DNA of 64,000 nt from Tianweitania sediminis. GTDB lineage: Bacteria > Pseudomonadota > Alphaproteobacteria > Rhizobiales > Rhizobiaceae. The notes beneath the pieces were generated by a model. It searched no databases. It saw nothing but the letters and a program-made list of their open reading frames with translations, and was not told where the DNA came from. The position numbers were made by a program, and so were the translations under genes. The stretch's first letter is position 1. Each line of letters opens with the position of its first letter. The stretch is taken from the NCBI RefSeq assembly GCF_017813335.1, contig NZ_JAGIYY010000004.1:248001-312000 (forward strand), read 5' to 3'. Shown one piece after another: positions 26,297 to 36,408 of this stretch.

Positions 26297-27766
26297 ATGC
26301 AGGTTACCGAAACGCTCAACGAGGGGCTTAAGCGCGAGATCAAGGTCGTCGTGCCTGCGAGCGATATGGAAGCACGGCTGTCCGGCCGGCTTACCGAAGC
26401 TCAGGGCAAGGCTCGCATCAATGGCTTCCGTCCGGGCAAGGTGCCGCTCCAGCATCTGCGCAAGATGTACGGCAAGTCGTTCATGGCTGAGGTCGTGAAC
26501 GAGATCTTGTCCGATTCCACGCGCTCGATTCTCGCTGACCGCGGCGAGAAGGCTGCCATGCAGCCGGAAGTCGCGATGACTGAAAACGAAGTCGAAGCCG
26601 ACAAGATCCTCGCCGGCCAGGCAGATTTCGAGTTCTCGCTGAACTACGAAGTGATCCCTGCCATTGAGGTGAAGGACTATTCCGACATTGCGGTGACCCG
26701 CCCGGTTTACGACGTCACGGACGAAGAGATCGATGAAGGTCTCCAGCGTGTGGCAGAATCGGCCCGCACCTATGAGACCAAGGATGGCGCCGCGGAAGAT
26801 GGTGATCGCGTCACGATCGATTATCTCGGCAAGGTCGATGGCGAAGCCTTCCAGGGCGGCCAAGATTCCGACGCCCAGCTCGTTCTCGGCTCCAAGCAAT
26901 TTATTCCCGGCTTCGAAGAGCAGCTCGTGGGCCTGAAGGCTGGCGACGAGAAGGTCATCACCGTGACGTTCCCGGCGCAGTACAACGCCTCGCATCTGGC
27001 CGGCAAGGAAGCCACCTTCGACATCACGGTCAAGGAAGTTGCCGCTCCGAACAAGATGGAAGTAACCGACGAGGTCGCCAAGAACCTCGGCATCGAGTCA
27101 CTTGAACGGCTGCGCGAGATCGTGAAGGGCCAGCTCGAAAACCAGTATGGCCAGATGACGCGGCAGAAGGTGAAGCGCGAGCTTCTCGATGCACTCGACG
27201 GCAGCTACCAGTTCGAAGCGCCTTCCAAGCTCGTGGACGCGGAATACGAGAACATCTGGAATCAGGTGCAGCGCGACCTTCAGGCCGCCGGCCAGACCTT
27301 CGAGGACGAGGGCACCACGGAAGAAGCCGCGCAAGCCGATTACCGCAAGCTCGCCGAGCGTCGCGTGCGTCTGGGCCTCGTTCTGGCGGAGATCGGCGAA
27401 AAGGCCGGCGTGACCGTGTCGGACGAGGAAATGCAGCGCGCTTTGTTCGACTTCGTGCGCCGCTATCCCGGCCCGCAGCAGCAGGACGTGTTTGACTTCT
27501 ACCGCAAGAACCCGAGCGCTCTCGCCTCCATCCGGGCGCCGCTCTACGAGGAAAAGGTCGTTGACCATCTGCTCGGCCAGATCAAGGTTACGGACAAGAG
27601 CGTTTCCAAGGAAGAGCTGATGGCCGAGGACGAGGGTCAGAACTCCGAAGCGACCGCGTCCGAGGAAGAAAAGAAGCCCGCGAAGAAGAAGGCAGCTCCA
27701 AAGAAGAAGGCTGCCAAGTCTGAGGAAACCGCCGCGGAACAAGACGCCGCGGACATCGAAGGCTGA
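26297..27766 (+). CDS. tig: Trigger factor
   Basis: This ribosome-bound chaperone has 489 residues. The N-terminal ribosome-binding domain carries the [17 protein letters not shown] loop (about 44-60). The FKBP-type prolyl isomerase domain is at about 160-245 ([21 protein letters not shown]). The C-terminal arms end in a Lys/Ala/Glu-rich low-complexity tail of about 40 residues. clpP-clpX, which often follow tig, are absent here; the next gene is radC on the other strand. Confidence 0.97.
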   Translation: MQVTETLNEGLKREIKVVVPASDMEARLSGRLTEAQGKARINGFRPGKVPLQHLRKMYGKSFMAEVVNEILSDSTRSILADRGEKAAMQPEVAMTENEVEADKILAGQADFEFSLNYEVIPAIEVKDYSDIAVTRPVYDVTDEEIDEGLQRVAESARTYETKDGAAEDGDRVTIDYLGKVDGEAFQGGQDSDAQLVLGSKQFIPGFEEQLVGLKAGDEKVITVTFPAQYNASHLAGKEATFDITVKEVAAPNKMEVTDEVAKNLGIESLERLREIVKGQLENQYGQMTRQKVKRELLDALDGSYQFEAPSKLVDAEYENIWNQVQRDLQAAGQTFEDEGTTEEAAQADYRKLAERRVRLGLVLAEIGEKAGVTVSDEEMQRALFDFVRRYPGPQQQDVFDFYRKNPSALASIRAPLYEEKVVDHLLGQIKVTDKSVSKEELMAEDEGQNSEATASEEEKKPAKKKAAPKKKAAKSEETAAEQDAADIEG

Positions 27767-27789
27767 TCGCGTCTCACTTCGAGAAGATA

Positions 27790-27817
27790 AAAAGGCCGCC
27801 CTCGAGGCGGCCTTTTT
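27790..27817 (+). terminator. Rho-independent terminator after tig
   Basis: The stem AAAAGGCCGCC / GGCGGCCTTTTT with loop CTCGA is followed by CGTT. A-rich and T-rich flanks make it usable in both directions, and it lies between the convergent tig and radC genes. Confidence 0.88.
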
Positions 27818-27836
27818 CGTTGCTGCATAACTCACG

Positions 27837-28688
27837 TCAGATGTAGCCGAGCCCTTTCAGGCTGGCGTGGCCGTCGCGGCCCACGATGATGTGGTCGTGC
27901 ACGGTGACGTTGAGCGCCTTGCCGGCTGCTATCATTGTTCGGGTGAGCTCGATGTCAGCCCGAGACGGTTCCGGGTCTCCCGAAGGATGGTTGTGGACTA
28001 GGATCACTGCGGTCGCGCCGAGGTTATAGGCGCGGTTGATCACTTCTCGCGGATAGGCGGGCGTGAAATCGATCGTCCCTTCCTGTTGAAGCTCATCTGC
28101 AATCAACGCGTTCCGCTTGTTGAGGTAGAGCACGCGGAACTGTTCGCGCTCCTGAAACGCCATCGTGGTACGGCAATAGTCCAGGAGCAAGTTGTAGGAG
28201 GTCAGCACATCCCGCTTCGCCACTGCACCCCGCACGAGCCGCTGCGCGCCCGCCGCCATCGCTTTCAAGTGGATTGCGGCCCCTGGTCCTACGCCCTCCA
28301 CCTCTGCTAGCTGATGGTAAGGAGCGCCCAACACTTCAGCGAAGGTCTTGAACTCTCTCAAAAGTCTCTTGGCAATGGCCTTGGTGTCGCGTCGTGGCAA
28401 GGCATTGAAGAGCAGAAGCTCGAGCAACTCGTAGTCCTGAAAGGCCTCACCTCCGACTGTGGCGAAGCGTTTGCGCACACGTTCGCGGTGCCCGAGATGA
28501 TCGGGCTTCGTGTCATCGGCGGGAACAAAAACAACCTCCTCGGGCTGAGCCTTCGGCGGCGCGCTCGTCGCTTCTGCTTCGTCTTCAGGAGGAAAGGCCG
28601 GCACCGCTCGCCCGGCGAGCGGGCCCCGTGCGAGGCCTAATTCGCGGAAAAACTTCTCTTCATCGAAGTCATCCGCGTCGTCTTTCAT
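27837..28688 (-). CDS. radC: RadC-family JAB/MPN protein
   Basis: The 283-residue protein has a helix-hairpin-helix-like segment (LAEVEGVGPGAAIHLKA, about 137-153) and a C-terminal JAB1/MPN domain with the metal motif HNHPSGDPEPSRAD (about 232-245). RadC was named as a repair protein, but its biochemical role is unclear. The first 70 residues are acidic and variable. I start at ATG 28688 (MKDDADDFDE), 7 bp after the map stop, so map and radC are probably co-transcribed. Confidence 0.92.
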   Translation of the reverse strand: MKDDADDFDEEKFFRELGLARGPLAGRAVPAFPPEDEAEATSAPPKAQPEEVVFVPADDTKPDHLGHRERVRKRFATVGGEAFQDYELLELLLFNALPRRDTKAIAKRLLREFKTFAEVLGAPYHQLAEVEGVGPGAAIHLKAMAAGAQRLVRGAVAKRDVLTSYNLLLDYCRTTMAFQEREQFRVLYLNKRNALIADELQQEGTIDFTPAYPREVINRAYNLGATAVILVHNHPSGDPEPSRADIELTRTMIAAGKALNVTVHDHIIVGRDGHASLKGLGYI

Positions 28689-28695
28689 CTCGATG

Positions 28696-29523
28696 TCAGA
28701 CCGTGATGCCGGGGGCGAACAGCCCGGCTGGTGAAAGCGTGAAGATTTCGCAGCCGTTGTCGGTGACGCCAACCGTGTGCTCGTACTGCGCCGAAAGCGA
28801 CCGGTCGCGCGTCACGGCAGTCCAGCCGTCCGACAAGACCTTCACATGCGGACGTCCGAGATTAATCATCGGCTCGATCGTGAAGATCATGCCCTTGCGC
28901 ATCTCCACGCCCTCGTTTGCACTGCCATAGTGCAGGATGTTCGGCGCATCGTGGAACAGGCGACCAACACCGTGGCCGCAGAAATCGCGCACAACGGAGC
29001 AGCGCTCGCCTTCGGCAAAGGACTGGATGGCGGCGCCGATTGCGCCGGTTCTGGCGCCGGGTTTCACCGCAGCGATGCCACGCATCAGGCACTCGTGCGT
29101 CACCTCGAGAAGACGCTCGGCAGCGCGCTTTAAGGATCCCACGGGGTACATCCGGCTGGAGTCGCCATGCCAGCCATCGACGATGAAGGTGACGTCGATG
29201 TTGACGATATCGCCTTCCTTCAGGGGCTTGTTGTCGGGGATGCCGTGGCATACCACGTGGTTGATCGAGGTGCAGGTTGACTTGGTGTAGCCGCGATAAT
29301 TCAGGGTCGCGGGCAGGCCGCCATTGTCCATCCCGTATTCATAAACGAAGCGGTCAATCGCGTCCGTGGTGACGCCCGGCTGAACCATTTCCACCAACGC
29401 ATCCAGGCATCGGGCTGTGAGCTGGCAGGCCTTGCGCATGCCTTCGAACGCCGCCTCATCGTAGAGGCGGATCTGGCCGGTATTTCGAAGGGGCGCCGTT
29501 GCAGCGTCGAGATAAGTGACCAT
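28696..29523 (-). CDS. map: Methionine aminopeptidase type I
   Basis: This enzyme removes the initiator Met from nascent proteins. The dinuclear metal ligands are visible: Asp in NIDVTFIVDGWHGDSS (two Asp, about 112-125), His in FCGHGVGRLFHDAP (about 186-199), Glu in FTIEPMIN (about 219-226) and a C-terminal Glu. HGIPD (about 95-99) carries the conserved His. The open frame extends 13 codons upstream; ATG 29523 (MVTYLDAATAP) gives 275 residues, close to the family norm. Confidence 0.95.
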   Translation of the reverse strand: MVTYLDAATAPLRNTGQIRLYDEAAFEGMRKACQLTARCLDALVEMVQPGVTTDAIDRFVYEYGMDNGGLPATLNYRGYTKSTCTSINHVVCHGIPDNKPLKEGDIVNIDVTFIVDGWHGDSSRMYPVGSLKRAAERLLEVTHECLMRGIAAVKPGARTGAIGAAIQSFAEGERCSVVRDFCGHGVGRLFHDAPNILHYGSANEGVEMRKGMIFTIEPMINLGRPHVKVLSDGWTAVTRDRSLSAQYEHTVGVTDNGCEIFTLSPAGLFAPGITV

Positions 29524-29645
29524 GAGAGCGACTTCAGTTCCTGCAAGCCGCACATGTGCCACTCGCAGGCGATGTCTTCAAGCCTGAAGCGACCTTCTGC
29601 TTGTTCCAGGCCGCGCATTCCGTTGCGCTGCAAGCTTGGAGTTCT

Positions 29646-30248
29646 ATGTTCGGCTCCATGAACCAGGCTGCCATCCTCGATTTTCCGCTTTCGCGTCGCT
29701 TGAAAACGGCTACGGCTGAAGCGCATGCGGGCCTCGACGCCCGCATCATGAAAGCCAGCCCTTTTGCGTCGCGTGAGCGGTATGGCCGCTTTCTGCAGAT
29801 GCAACATGGCTTCCACCGTGACGTGGCGGACATCTATGCCGATGAGCGCATCGCGGTGCTCCTGCCGGACTTGCGGTCCCGGTGTCGGCTGGCAGACATC
29901 GAAGCGGATCGGGCCGATCTCGGTCTTGATCTGGGGATGAACGCCTCGAGCCGGCCGTCGCCGGGCGAGGGGCTGGGGGAGCGGCTCGGCTGGCTTTATG
30001 TCGCGGAAGGCTCAAACCTCGGCGCTGCGTTTCTGATCAAGGAGGCCGCCAAGCTCGGCTTGAACGCAGATTTCGGCGCGCGTCATCTGGCCGGTCATCC
30101 GGATGGGCGGGGCCTCCAATGGCGTCGCTTTCAGGAAGCGATGGATGGTGCCGGCTTCGGCGAAGCCGAGGAGGCCCATGCCATCGCCGGCGCCTGTGCC
30201 GCCTTCGCGCGTGTCCGCCTTCTGGCGGATCAAGCTTTCAGCAGTTGA
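29646..30248 (+). CDS. Heme oxygenase (biliverdin-producing type)
   Basis: About 200 residues with the heme oxygenase fold: the proximal His lies in TAEAHAGLDARI (about 21-32), and the helix motif LGWLYVAEGSNLGAAFLIKEA (split around residues 118-138) is characteristic. It opens heme to biliverdin, CO and iron. ATG 29646 has GGAG four bases upstream; the internal ATG 29658 is an alternative. No bacteriophytochrome lies in the window, so a role in iron release from heme or in feeding a phytochrome elsewhere cannot be separated. Its stop overlaps the next start by one base. Confidence 0.8.
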   Translation: MFGSMNQAAILDFPLSRRLKTATAEAHAGLDARIMKASPFASRERYGRFLQMQHGFHRDVADIYADERIAVLLPDLRSRCRLADIEADRADLGLDLGMNASSRPSPGEGLGERLGWLYVAEGSNLGAAFLIKEAAKLGLNADFGARHLAGHPDGRGLQWRRFQEAMDGAGFGEAEEAHAIAGACAAFARVRLLADQAFSS

Positions 30249-30679
30249 TGAATGTGCCCAGCGAGCCCGTTGCACCACCCTTGCAGGAAGGGGAACGGGC
30301 TGTTGTCCCGCTTGGCCCTCTCGCACGAGGCTTTTACCTCGTCGCCGGGCTGCTTCTGACGGCGATCGGCATCATTGGCGTTTTCGTGCCCCTGCTACCG
30401 ACCACGGTGTTTCTAATCCTGGCCGCGTGGTGCTTCAGCCGCTCTTCGCCACGGCTGGAAGCCTATCTCCTTCACCATCCCCGATTGGGGCCGCCGTTGC
30501 AGGCGTGGCGTCGCTCGGGCGCGATCCCGCCACGCGGAAAGTGGCTCGCCTTTGCCGGCATGGCGGGTGGCTACACGCTGTTTTACTTGGCAGCAGAACC
30601 CAGCGCGGCACTCGCACTGGCCGTCGCCGCGTTTCTGGCCGGCTGCGCTTTGTTTGTCGGCACCCGACCCAGCCGCTGA
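30248..30679 (+). CDS. YbaN-family (DUF454) membrane protein
   Basis: A 143-residue protein with the DUF454 pattern: GLLLTAIGIIGVFVPLLPTT (about 36-55), a Cys-Phe-Ser segment (WCFSRSSPRLEAYLLHHP, about 64-81) and two further hydrophobic helices near the C-terminus. It begins in the TGATG overlap with the heme oxygenase stop, so the two are translationally coupled. YbaN-like genes are found near heme and iron genes, but the role is unknown. It is convergent with otsA, with a 3-bp gap. Confidence 0.82.
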   Translation: MNVPSEPVAPPLQEGERAVVPLGPLARGFYLVAGLLLTAIGIIGVFVPLLPTTVFLILAAWCFSRSSPRLEAYLLHHPRLGPPLQAWRRSGAIPPRGKWLAFAGMAGGYTLFYLAAEPSAALALAVAAFLAGCALFVGTRPSR

Positions 30680-30682
30680 GGT

Positions 30683-32086
<1,404 letters not shown>

Positions 32087-32177
32087 GCCAGCACCTCGAG
32101 ATGCGTGTTCATCCGTATTCCCGTTCCCTTCGCGGACAAACCCGGTGGGGTTAACTCAAGTTCCGCCTTCTTCTTAA

Positions 32178-32957
32178 CTATAGGGCAGGGCGCTCGGTGA
32201 TCCATGTCTCGCAAACAGCGTGCAACCAGGCATGGAAGCCGTCCAGCGTCGCTATGCGGTGGGCGGCAAGCGTTGGACCCTCACCGATCTTGATCCCCAA
32301 GCCGGAATATCTGCCGAGCACCGCAAAACCATCCTCATCCGTGACATCGTCGCCAACAAACACCGGCAGCCGTCCCGCGAACGGGGCTTCCTGCATGAAA
32401 TCTTCGATGGCGTCGCCCTTTGTGCGGTGGCTGGCACTCAGTTCAGCCACCATCTTGCCGCGCAACAGCCGGAAGGCGGCGTGCTCGCCCGCAACGCGCG
32501 ACATCAGGGACAGAGCGTCAGGCTCGAGTTCGGGCCGCATTCGGTAGTGCAGGGCAACGGACGCGGATTTCACCTCGCACACGAGACCCTGATGCTGCGC
32601 AACGAACCGCTCGAGCTCCTCCGCAATTGCGCCTACGGCCTGCGCATCGAAGTCGGGCCGAAAGATCACGCCATCGCCGTTTCGCCGCTCGATGCCGTGC
32701 ACGCCAGCCAGGGGCAGCTTAAGCGGGCTCAGCATCGTGTCCAGCTGGAGAATGGATCGACCAGACACAATGGCCAGCGCCCCGTCGGTAGCCCTCCATA
32801 AGGTCTCCAAGCATTGCAGGATATCGGCGTCGACCCCTGCAGCGTCCGGCTGGTCAACGATGCGCGCAAGCGTGCCGTCGCAGTCGAAGAAGAATGCCGT
32901 GGTGGCAGGCTGCAGGTTTTCGAGGGGAGGTGCGTTGTTGATCATCAAACCTCTCAT
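32178..32957 (-). CDS. otsB: Trehalose-6-phosphate phosphatase
   Basis: This HAD-superfamily enzyme dephosphorylates trehalose-6-phosphate. HAD motif I is FFDCDGTLA (about 23-31), with the nucleophile and acid/base Asp pair; VSGRS (motif II, about 64-68) and VFVGDDVTDEDGF (motif IV, about 199-211) follow. The start may be ATG 32957 or ATG 32945, four codons later. It precedes otsA as one operon. Confidence 0.94.
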   Translation of the reverse strand: MRGLMINNAPPLENLQPATTAFFFDCDGTLARIVDQPDAAGVDADILQCLETLWRATDGALAIVSGRSILQLDTMLSPLKLPLAGVHGIERRNGDGVIFRPDFDAQAVGAIAEELERFVAQHQGLVCEVKSASVALHYRMRPELEPDALSLMSRVAGEHAAFRLLRGKMVAELSASHRTKGDAIEDFMQEAPFAGRLPVFVGDDVTDEDGFAVLGRYSGLGIKIGEGPTLAAHRIATLDGFHAWLHAVCETWITERPAL

Positions 32958-33126
32958 GCTTCCGCTTCCCCCAAACTAGATGGGCCATCAAAAGCGGCAA
33001 GGCGCAAAGATGCGCTGGGGCCTAGTCAGCTGGGCACGACCGCCTAGTTGCTGCGATGCAGCATGAAATTCGATCGGCGAACGGTTCTGAGCGCCGCATC
33101 GTGAACTCAAACGAGAGAGGTCGCCC

Positions 33127-34245
33127 ATGAACGACATTCTCGCACGCCTGAATTGGCTGCCCGACTGGGCGGTTGGCGCCGGTCTTCTCCTGGTCGCGGC
33201 GTTGATTGCCGTATCCGTCCATGGTTTGGTCGTGCGGGCGCTGCATGCCGTCCTTCCAAGCGGCAGCAGCTTCACCCACAGGCTGATTTCGTCCACAAAG
33301 AACCCGATCCGGTGGGCGCTCATCAACATCGCCATCGCGGTGGCACTGCCGCTCGCACCGTTTGCTTGGCAAACCAAGGTGATCCTCGCCAAGATCCTGA
33401 CGGCATCATCCATTTGCCTCGTTGGCTGGATCGTTCTGAAGGCGATGGATCTCTTCGTTGATCGTCATCTGCGCCGCTACCGTATCGACGTTGAAGACAA
33501 TCTACTGGCCCGAAAGCATGTGACGCAGGCCAACATTCTTCGACGCGCAGTGTCTTTCGTTATCGTTGTGCTGACGGCGGCCGCGGCCCTGATGACCTTC
33601 GAATCGGTCCGGCAATATGGCGTCAGTCTTCTTGCTGCCGGCGGTGCGGCCGGTGTGATCGTCGGGCTGGCGGCGCAGCCCGTCCTGTCCAACCTTTTTG
33701 CAGGCTTGCAGCTTGCCATCACGCAGCCGATCCGCATCGACGATGCGGTGATCGTGGAAGGCGAGTGGGGAACGATCGAGGAAATCACCGCGACCTATGT
33801 CGTGGTGAAAATCTGGGATTGGCGGCGTCTGATCGTGCCGCTGCGTTACTTCATCGAAAAGCCCTTTCAGAACTGGACGCGCGAGAACGCGTCCCTGATC
33901 GGCGTGGTGATGCTTTACTTGGATTATCGCGCGCCGGTCGAGCGACTGAGGCAAAAGCTGACGGAGATCGCTGAAGCGTCGCCGCTTTGGGACCGCCGCG
34001 TGGTGAACCTCGCCGTGGTGGAAACAAGCGAAGCAACCATGCATGTCCGTTTGCTGGTCAGCGCGCGCAACGCACCCACGGTTTTCGACCTGCGCTGCCA
34101 TGTTCGCGAACAGATCATCGCTTTCATCCAGGAAGAAGTTCCGGAAGCACTACCCCGCAATCGCAGCGATGTCGCGTTGGGGGAGAGGGAGGGGTCTCGC
34201 CGCAACACCGCTCTCTTAACAGGCAAGCAAATAGCCGCCGAGTAA
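33127..34245 (+). CDS. MscS-family mechanosensitive channel
   Basis: A 372-residue membrane protein with an N-terminal block of three to four helices (to about 150), then the MscS core: the pore-lining helix VSLLAAGGAAGVIVGLAAQPVL (split around about 166-187) rich in Gly/Ala, followed by FAGLQLAITQPIRIDDAVIVEGEWG (about 190-214), the beta-domain entry. It releases solutes on hypo-osmotic shock. Pairing with the nearby trehalose operon fits osmotic adaptation; this link is inference. Confidence 0.9.
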   Translation: MNDILARLNWLPDWAVGAGLLLVAALIAVSVHGLVVRALHAVLPSGSSFTHRLISSTKNPIRWALINIAIAVALPLAPFAWQTKVILAKILTASSICLVGWIVLKAMDLFVDRHLRRYRIDVEDNLLARKHVTQANILRRAVSFVIVVLTAAAALMTFESVRQYGVSLLAAGGAAGVIVGLAAQPVLSNLFAGLQLAITQPIRIDDAVIVEGEWGTIEEITATYVVVKIWDWRRLIVPLRYFIEKPFQNWTRENASLIGVVMLYLDYRAPVERLRQKLTEIAEASPLWDRRVVNLAVVETSEATMHVRLLVSARNAPTVFDLRCHVREQIIAFIQEEVPEALPRNRSDVALGEREGSRRNTALLTGKQIAAE

Positions 34246-34269
34246 GAGGGCGGGCCGCGATGCCGTTGC

Positions 34270-35199
34270 TTACGGAGCGGAGGTGACGAAGCGTTCCAGC
34301 TTGCCGAGCGTTTGCAGGCCCAGTTCCACCGCACCAAACCCTTTGGCCTCCCGGAACTCGGACGCGGTGCTGAAGACCATTCCAAGCGTCACTTGGGTGG
34401 TCTCGCCGCGGTCCTCGAAGGAAGCCCAGGCATCGGCATGTTTGGGCCCGTTCTCACCCCACAGCAACGAATAAGCGATCCGCTCCTCCTCCCGCACCTC
34501 GTGGTAAAGATGATGGTTCGGGAAGATGGTGCCGTCCGGCGCGATCATGTCGAACACCCATTCGCCATTCGCCCGAAGATCGATGCGTTGCGTTCGGCAC
34601 GAGAAGCCCTCCGGGCCCCACCATTGCGGCAGCGTTTCGGCGTTCATCCAGGCTTTCCACACAAGCGGGCGCGGTGCCTTGATCACGCGCTGCAGAATCA
34701 TGGTGCGCTCGGCGACGTCCGCGAGGTTGCTGAGGCCGGCATCGAACCCTTCCCGGTAGCCGGCCTCCATGCCGGGGGCGAGGGAAGAAAGCTGCACGGT
34801 AACCGCCAAACGGCTGGCCTGGCCGGCCGGGGAGATTATCGCCGTCACGAGCGCCACCGAGCGCGTCATCCCCTCGCTTGAAACAACCTCGTAGTTGACG
34901 CTGCAGTCCGGCGTCTGCAACGCGAGCCATCCACACTCGCATCGGATATCGGGCTGCCCTTCCGCTTTGCACAGCGAAATCTCCCGACCGCCCAAGGTGG
35001 GATCAGCATCGAGGATCTCCATGGTCACGTGCGGTGAGGGCGCAGCCCAGATGGCGCGAGCGGCCGGCGCGGTCCAAACATGCCAGAGCTCTGTTGGAGC
35101 CGTAGACACGTGCCGCTCGAAGGTCAGCGTCGCAAACCGGTCGTTGTTTTGGGAAGGGCGCTGTTCAGGCGCGCTGCTGTGGACGGTGTATGCTGTCAT
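34270..35199 (-). CDS. Tandem AHSA1/SRPBCC-domain protein
   Basis: The 309-residue protein holds two START-like AHSA1 domains. The first (about 22-155) contains FERHVSTAPTELWHVWT; the second (about 165-305) contains LQRVIKAPRPLVWKAWMNAE and QWWGPEGFSCR. Single-domain proteins are the rule, so this is a fusion or internal duplication. The ligand is unknown. The start overlaps the upstream ArsR-type regulator stop (ATGA), so the pair is co-translated; ArsR-AHSA1 pairs are common and of unknown signal. Confidence 0.85.
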   Translation of the reverse strand: MTAYTVHSSAPEQRPSQNNDRFATLTFERHVSTAPTELWHVWTAPAARAIWAAPSPHVTMEILDADPTLGGREISLCKAEGQPDIRCECGWLALQTPDCSVNYEVVSSEGMTRSVALVTAIISPAGQASRLAVTVQLSSLAPGMEAGYREGFDAGLSNLADVAERTMILQRVIKAPRPLVWKAWMNAETLPQWWGPEGFSCRTQRIDLRANGEWVFDMIAPDGTIFPNHHLYHEVREEERIAYSLLWGENGPKHADAWASFEDRGETTQVTLGMVFSTASEFREAKGFGAVELGLQTLGKLERFVTSAP

Positions 35200-35537
35200 T
35201 GGTCACGTTCCTTCATTGCATTCACAACAAACGCGTCCAGCCGGTCGAGCCGCGCCTCCCAGGTGGCGCGCTGTTGATCGAGCCATGTCCGCGCCGGATG
35301 AAGCGCTTCGGGCCGGATCTCGCAGGTTCGGATGCGCCCGTCCTTGGTTGTCGCGATCAAGCCCGCCGTTTTGAGTACCGAAAGGTGGCGCATCACGGTT
35401 GGCAAACGCAGTCCGGTGGGGTCCGCTAGTTCGGTGACTTTCGCTGGCCCTTGGGCGAGCCGGGTCAGGATGGACCGCCGCGTCGGATCCGCGAGGGCAG
35501 AAAACAACAGCGAAAGATCAGGATCATGCTTAGCCAT
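35196..35537 (-). CDS. ArsR-family helix-turn-helix regulator
   Basis: A 113-residue winged-helix protein: LLFSALADPTRRSILTRLAQ (helices 1-2, about 9-28), KVTELADPTGLRLPTVMRHLSVLKTAGLI (helix-turn-helix, about 33-61) and a wing with TKDGRIRTCEI. No Cys cluster typical of metal sensing is seen, so it is more like the SRPBCC-associated ArsR group. I start at ATG 35537 (MAKHDPDL). It probably controls its own operon from the inverted repeats just upstream. Confidence 0.87.
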   Translation of the reverse strand: MAKHDPDLSLLFSALADPTRRSILTRLAQGPAKVTELADPTGLRLPTVMRHLSVLKTAGLIATTKDGRIRTCEIRPEALHPARTWLDQQRATWEARLDRLDAFVVNAMKERDQ

Positions 35538-35577
35538 GTAGCTAACTAACGCAGATCTCACTCGATATCAACGGAAA

Positions 35578-35595
35578 GTTAGTGGATCGGCTAAC
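35578..35595. promoter_or_regulatory. Possible operator of the ArsR-type regulator
   Basis: GTTAG-8 bp-CTAAC forms an inverted repeat 41 bp upstream of the regulator start. A further TAGCTAACTAAC stretch abuts the start codon at about 35536-35549. Repeated TTAG/CTAA elements fit a dimeric winged-helix regulator site; binding is inferred. Confidence 0.35.
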
Positions 35596-35665
35596 TGACT
35601 GACTCGCGGGCAAAAGGAACATGCGGGCTCTGCAGGGATTATTCCGGTTCGGAAGGAGTTCCTCA

Positions 35666-35929
35666 ATGCACAAGACAAACACCGAAAGTCTCAATCTGCG
35701 GGAAGTCGGCGCCACCAAATTGAAGGCCTCCCATGAGGAGCGCATGACGCCCGAGTTCCCACACACCGGCGACAAGGGAGACGAGCCAAAGGAGCCGTTC
35801 GGTTTGACCGAAGGGGTCAACGAGAGCCATGAAGACACCATGGTGTCCGACAGCGTGGATCAGCACGAAAACACGGCCGACGACGAAGCCTTCGTGTCGA
35901 AGGATCTTCTAAACAGCCGGTCGCTCTGA
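35666..35929 (+). CDS. Small acidic hydrophilic protein, unknown
   Basis: The 87-residue protein is very hydrophilic, rich in Glu, Asp, Thr and Ser, with no Cys or Trp and no hydrophobic helix. I do not recognise a family. ATG 35666 has the strong ribosome binding site GGAAGGAG about 7 bp upstream. GGAAC (35616-35620) followed after 16 bp by GATT is a weak general-stress promoter match. The composition resembles stress-induced disordered proteins; this is inference. Confidence 0.7.
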   Translation: MHKTNTESLNLREVGATKLKASHEERMTPEFPHTGDKGDEPKEPFGLTEGVNESHEDTMVSDSVDQHENTADDEAFVSKDLLNSRSL

Positions 35930-35939
35930 CCGGCTGTTT
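35911..35939. terminator. Terminator overlapping the stop of the acidic protein gene
   Basis: A perfect 12-bp stem (AAACAGCCGGTC / GACCGGCTGTTT) with loop GCTCT begins inside the last codons of the acidic protein gene. The A and T ends allow use in both directions between convergent genes. Confidence 0.75.
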
Positions 35940-35967
35940 AAGGGGGCGGACGCCCTTCGGCGCCTGT

Positions 35968-36234
35968 TCACGTCTTGCTCTGCTTGCCCAGCTGTTCGGC
36001 CTGGGGCGAGCCGCTCACGTCTTCATGTAGCTGGCTGACCTGATCCCGGTTGGACACATCGCCGTTGATGGCCATGCTGTCGTCGCCGTTGCCAGACGCG
36101 GCATCCTCTTCCTCGATTTCGCGTGCAGCTTGATGCCAGTGATCATCTTCGCGCGAATGCGGCTCACCTTCCTGCTGCCAGATCGCGTGGGCACGAGCCC
36201 GTATCCGGTCTTCTTTGTTGGCGTTGTCGGTCAT
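35968..36234 (-). CDS. DUF2934 protein
   Basis: The first half of this 88-residue protein matches the DUF2934 pattern: RIRARAHAIWQQEGEPHSREDDHWHQAAREI (split around residues 10-40) with the typical Arg-Ala-His-Ile-Trp and Glu-Gly core. The second half is acidic and variable. Function is unknown; such proteins are frequent in stress-type small-gene clusters. A GGAAC-N16-TGTT promoter lies upstream on this strand, and AAGGGAG is the ribosome binding site. Confidence 0.8.
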   Translation of the reverse strand: MTDNANKEDRIRARAHAIWQQEGEPHSREDDHWHQAAREIEEEDAASGNGDDSMAINGDVSNRDQVSQLHEDVSGSPQAEQLGKQSKT

Positions 36235-36278
36235 GATCGGCTCCCTTCGATTTCAGGCACCTGCCTGATGGAGCGTCC

Positions 36279-36303
36279 AACACAACCTTGAGGCCAAGGT
36301 TCC
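36279..36303 (-). promoter_or_regulatory. EcfG-type (general stress) promoter before the DUF2934 gene
   Basis: On the minus strand GGAAC (36299-36303) is followed after exactly 16 bp by TGTT (36279-36282). The alphaproteobacterial general stress sigma factor EcfG recognises GGAAC-N16/17-CGTT. The start codon is 45 bp downstream of the -10 element. Confidence 0.5.
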
Positions 36304-36408
36304 GTTGATCATGGGAAGTTCTCGCGGCCGGCGTTGAGCCTCTTGATTGCCGGCCGGAGTGCTGTCACTGGCTGCAGCCATCCGCTTCAATCCGCCGGGA
36401 CCGATTCC

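Noticed and set aside
32087-32177. EcfG-type promoter before otsA
   Set aside because: GGAAC is present on the minus strand, but no GTT element lies 16-17 bp downstream.
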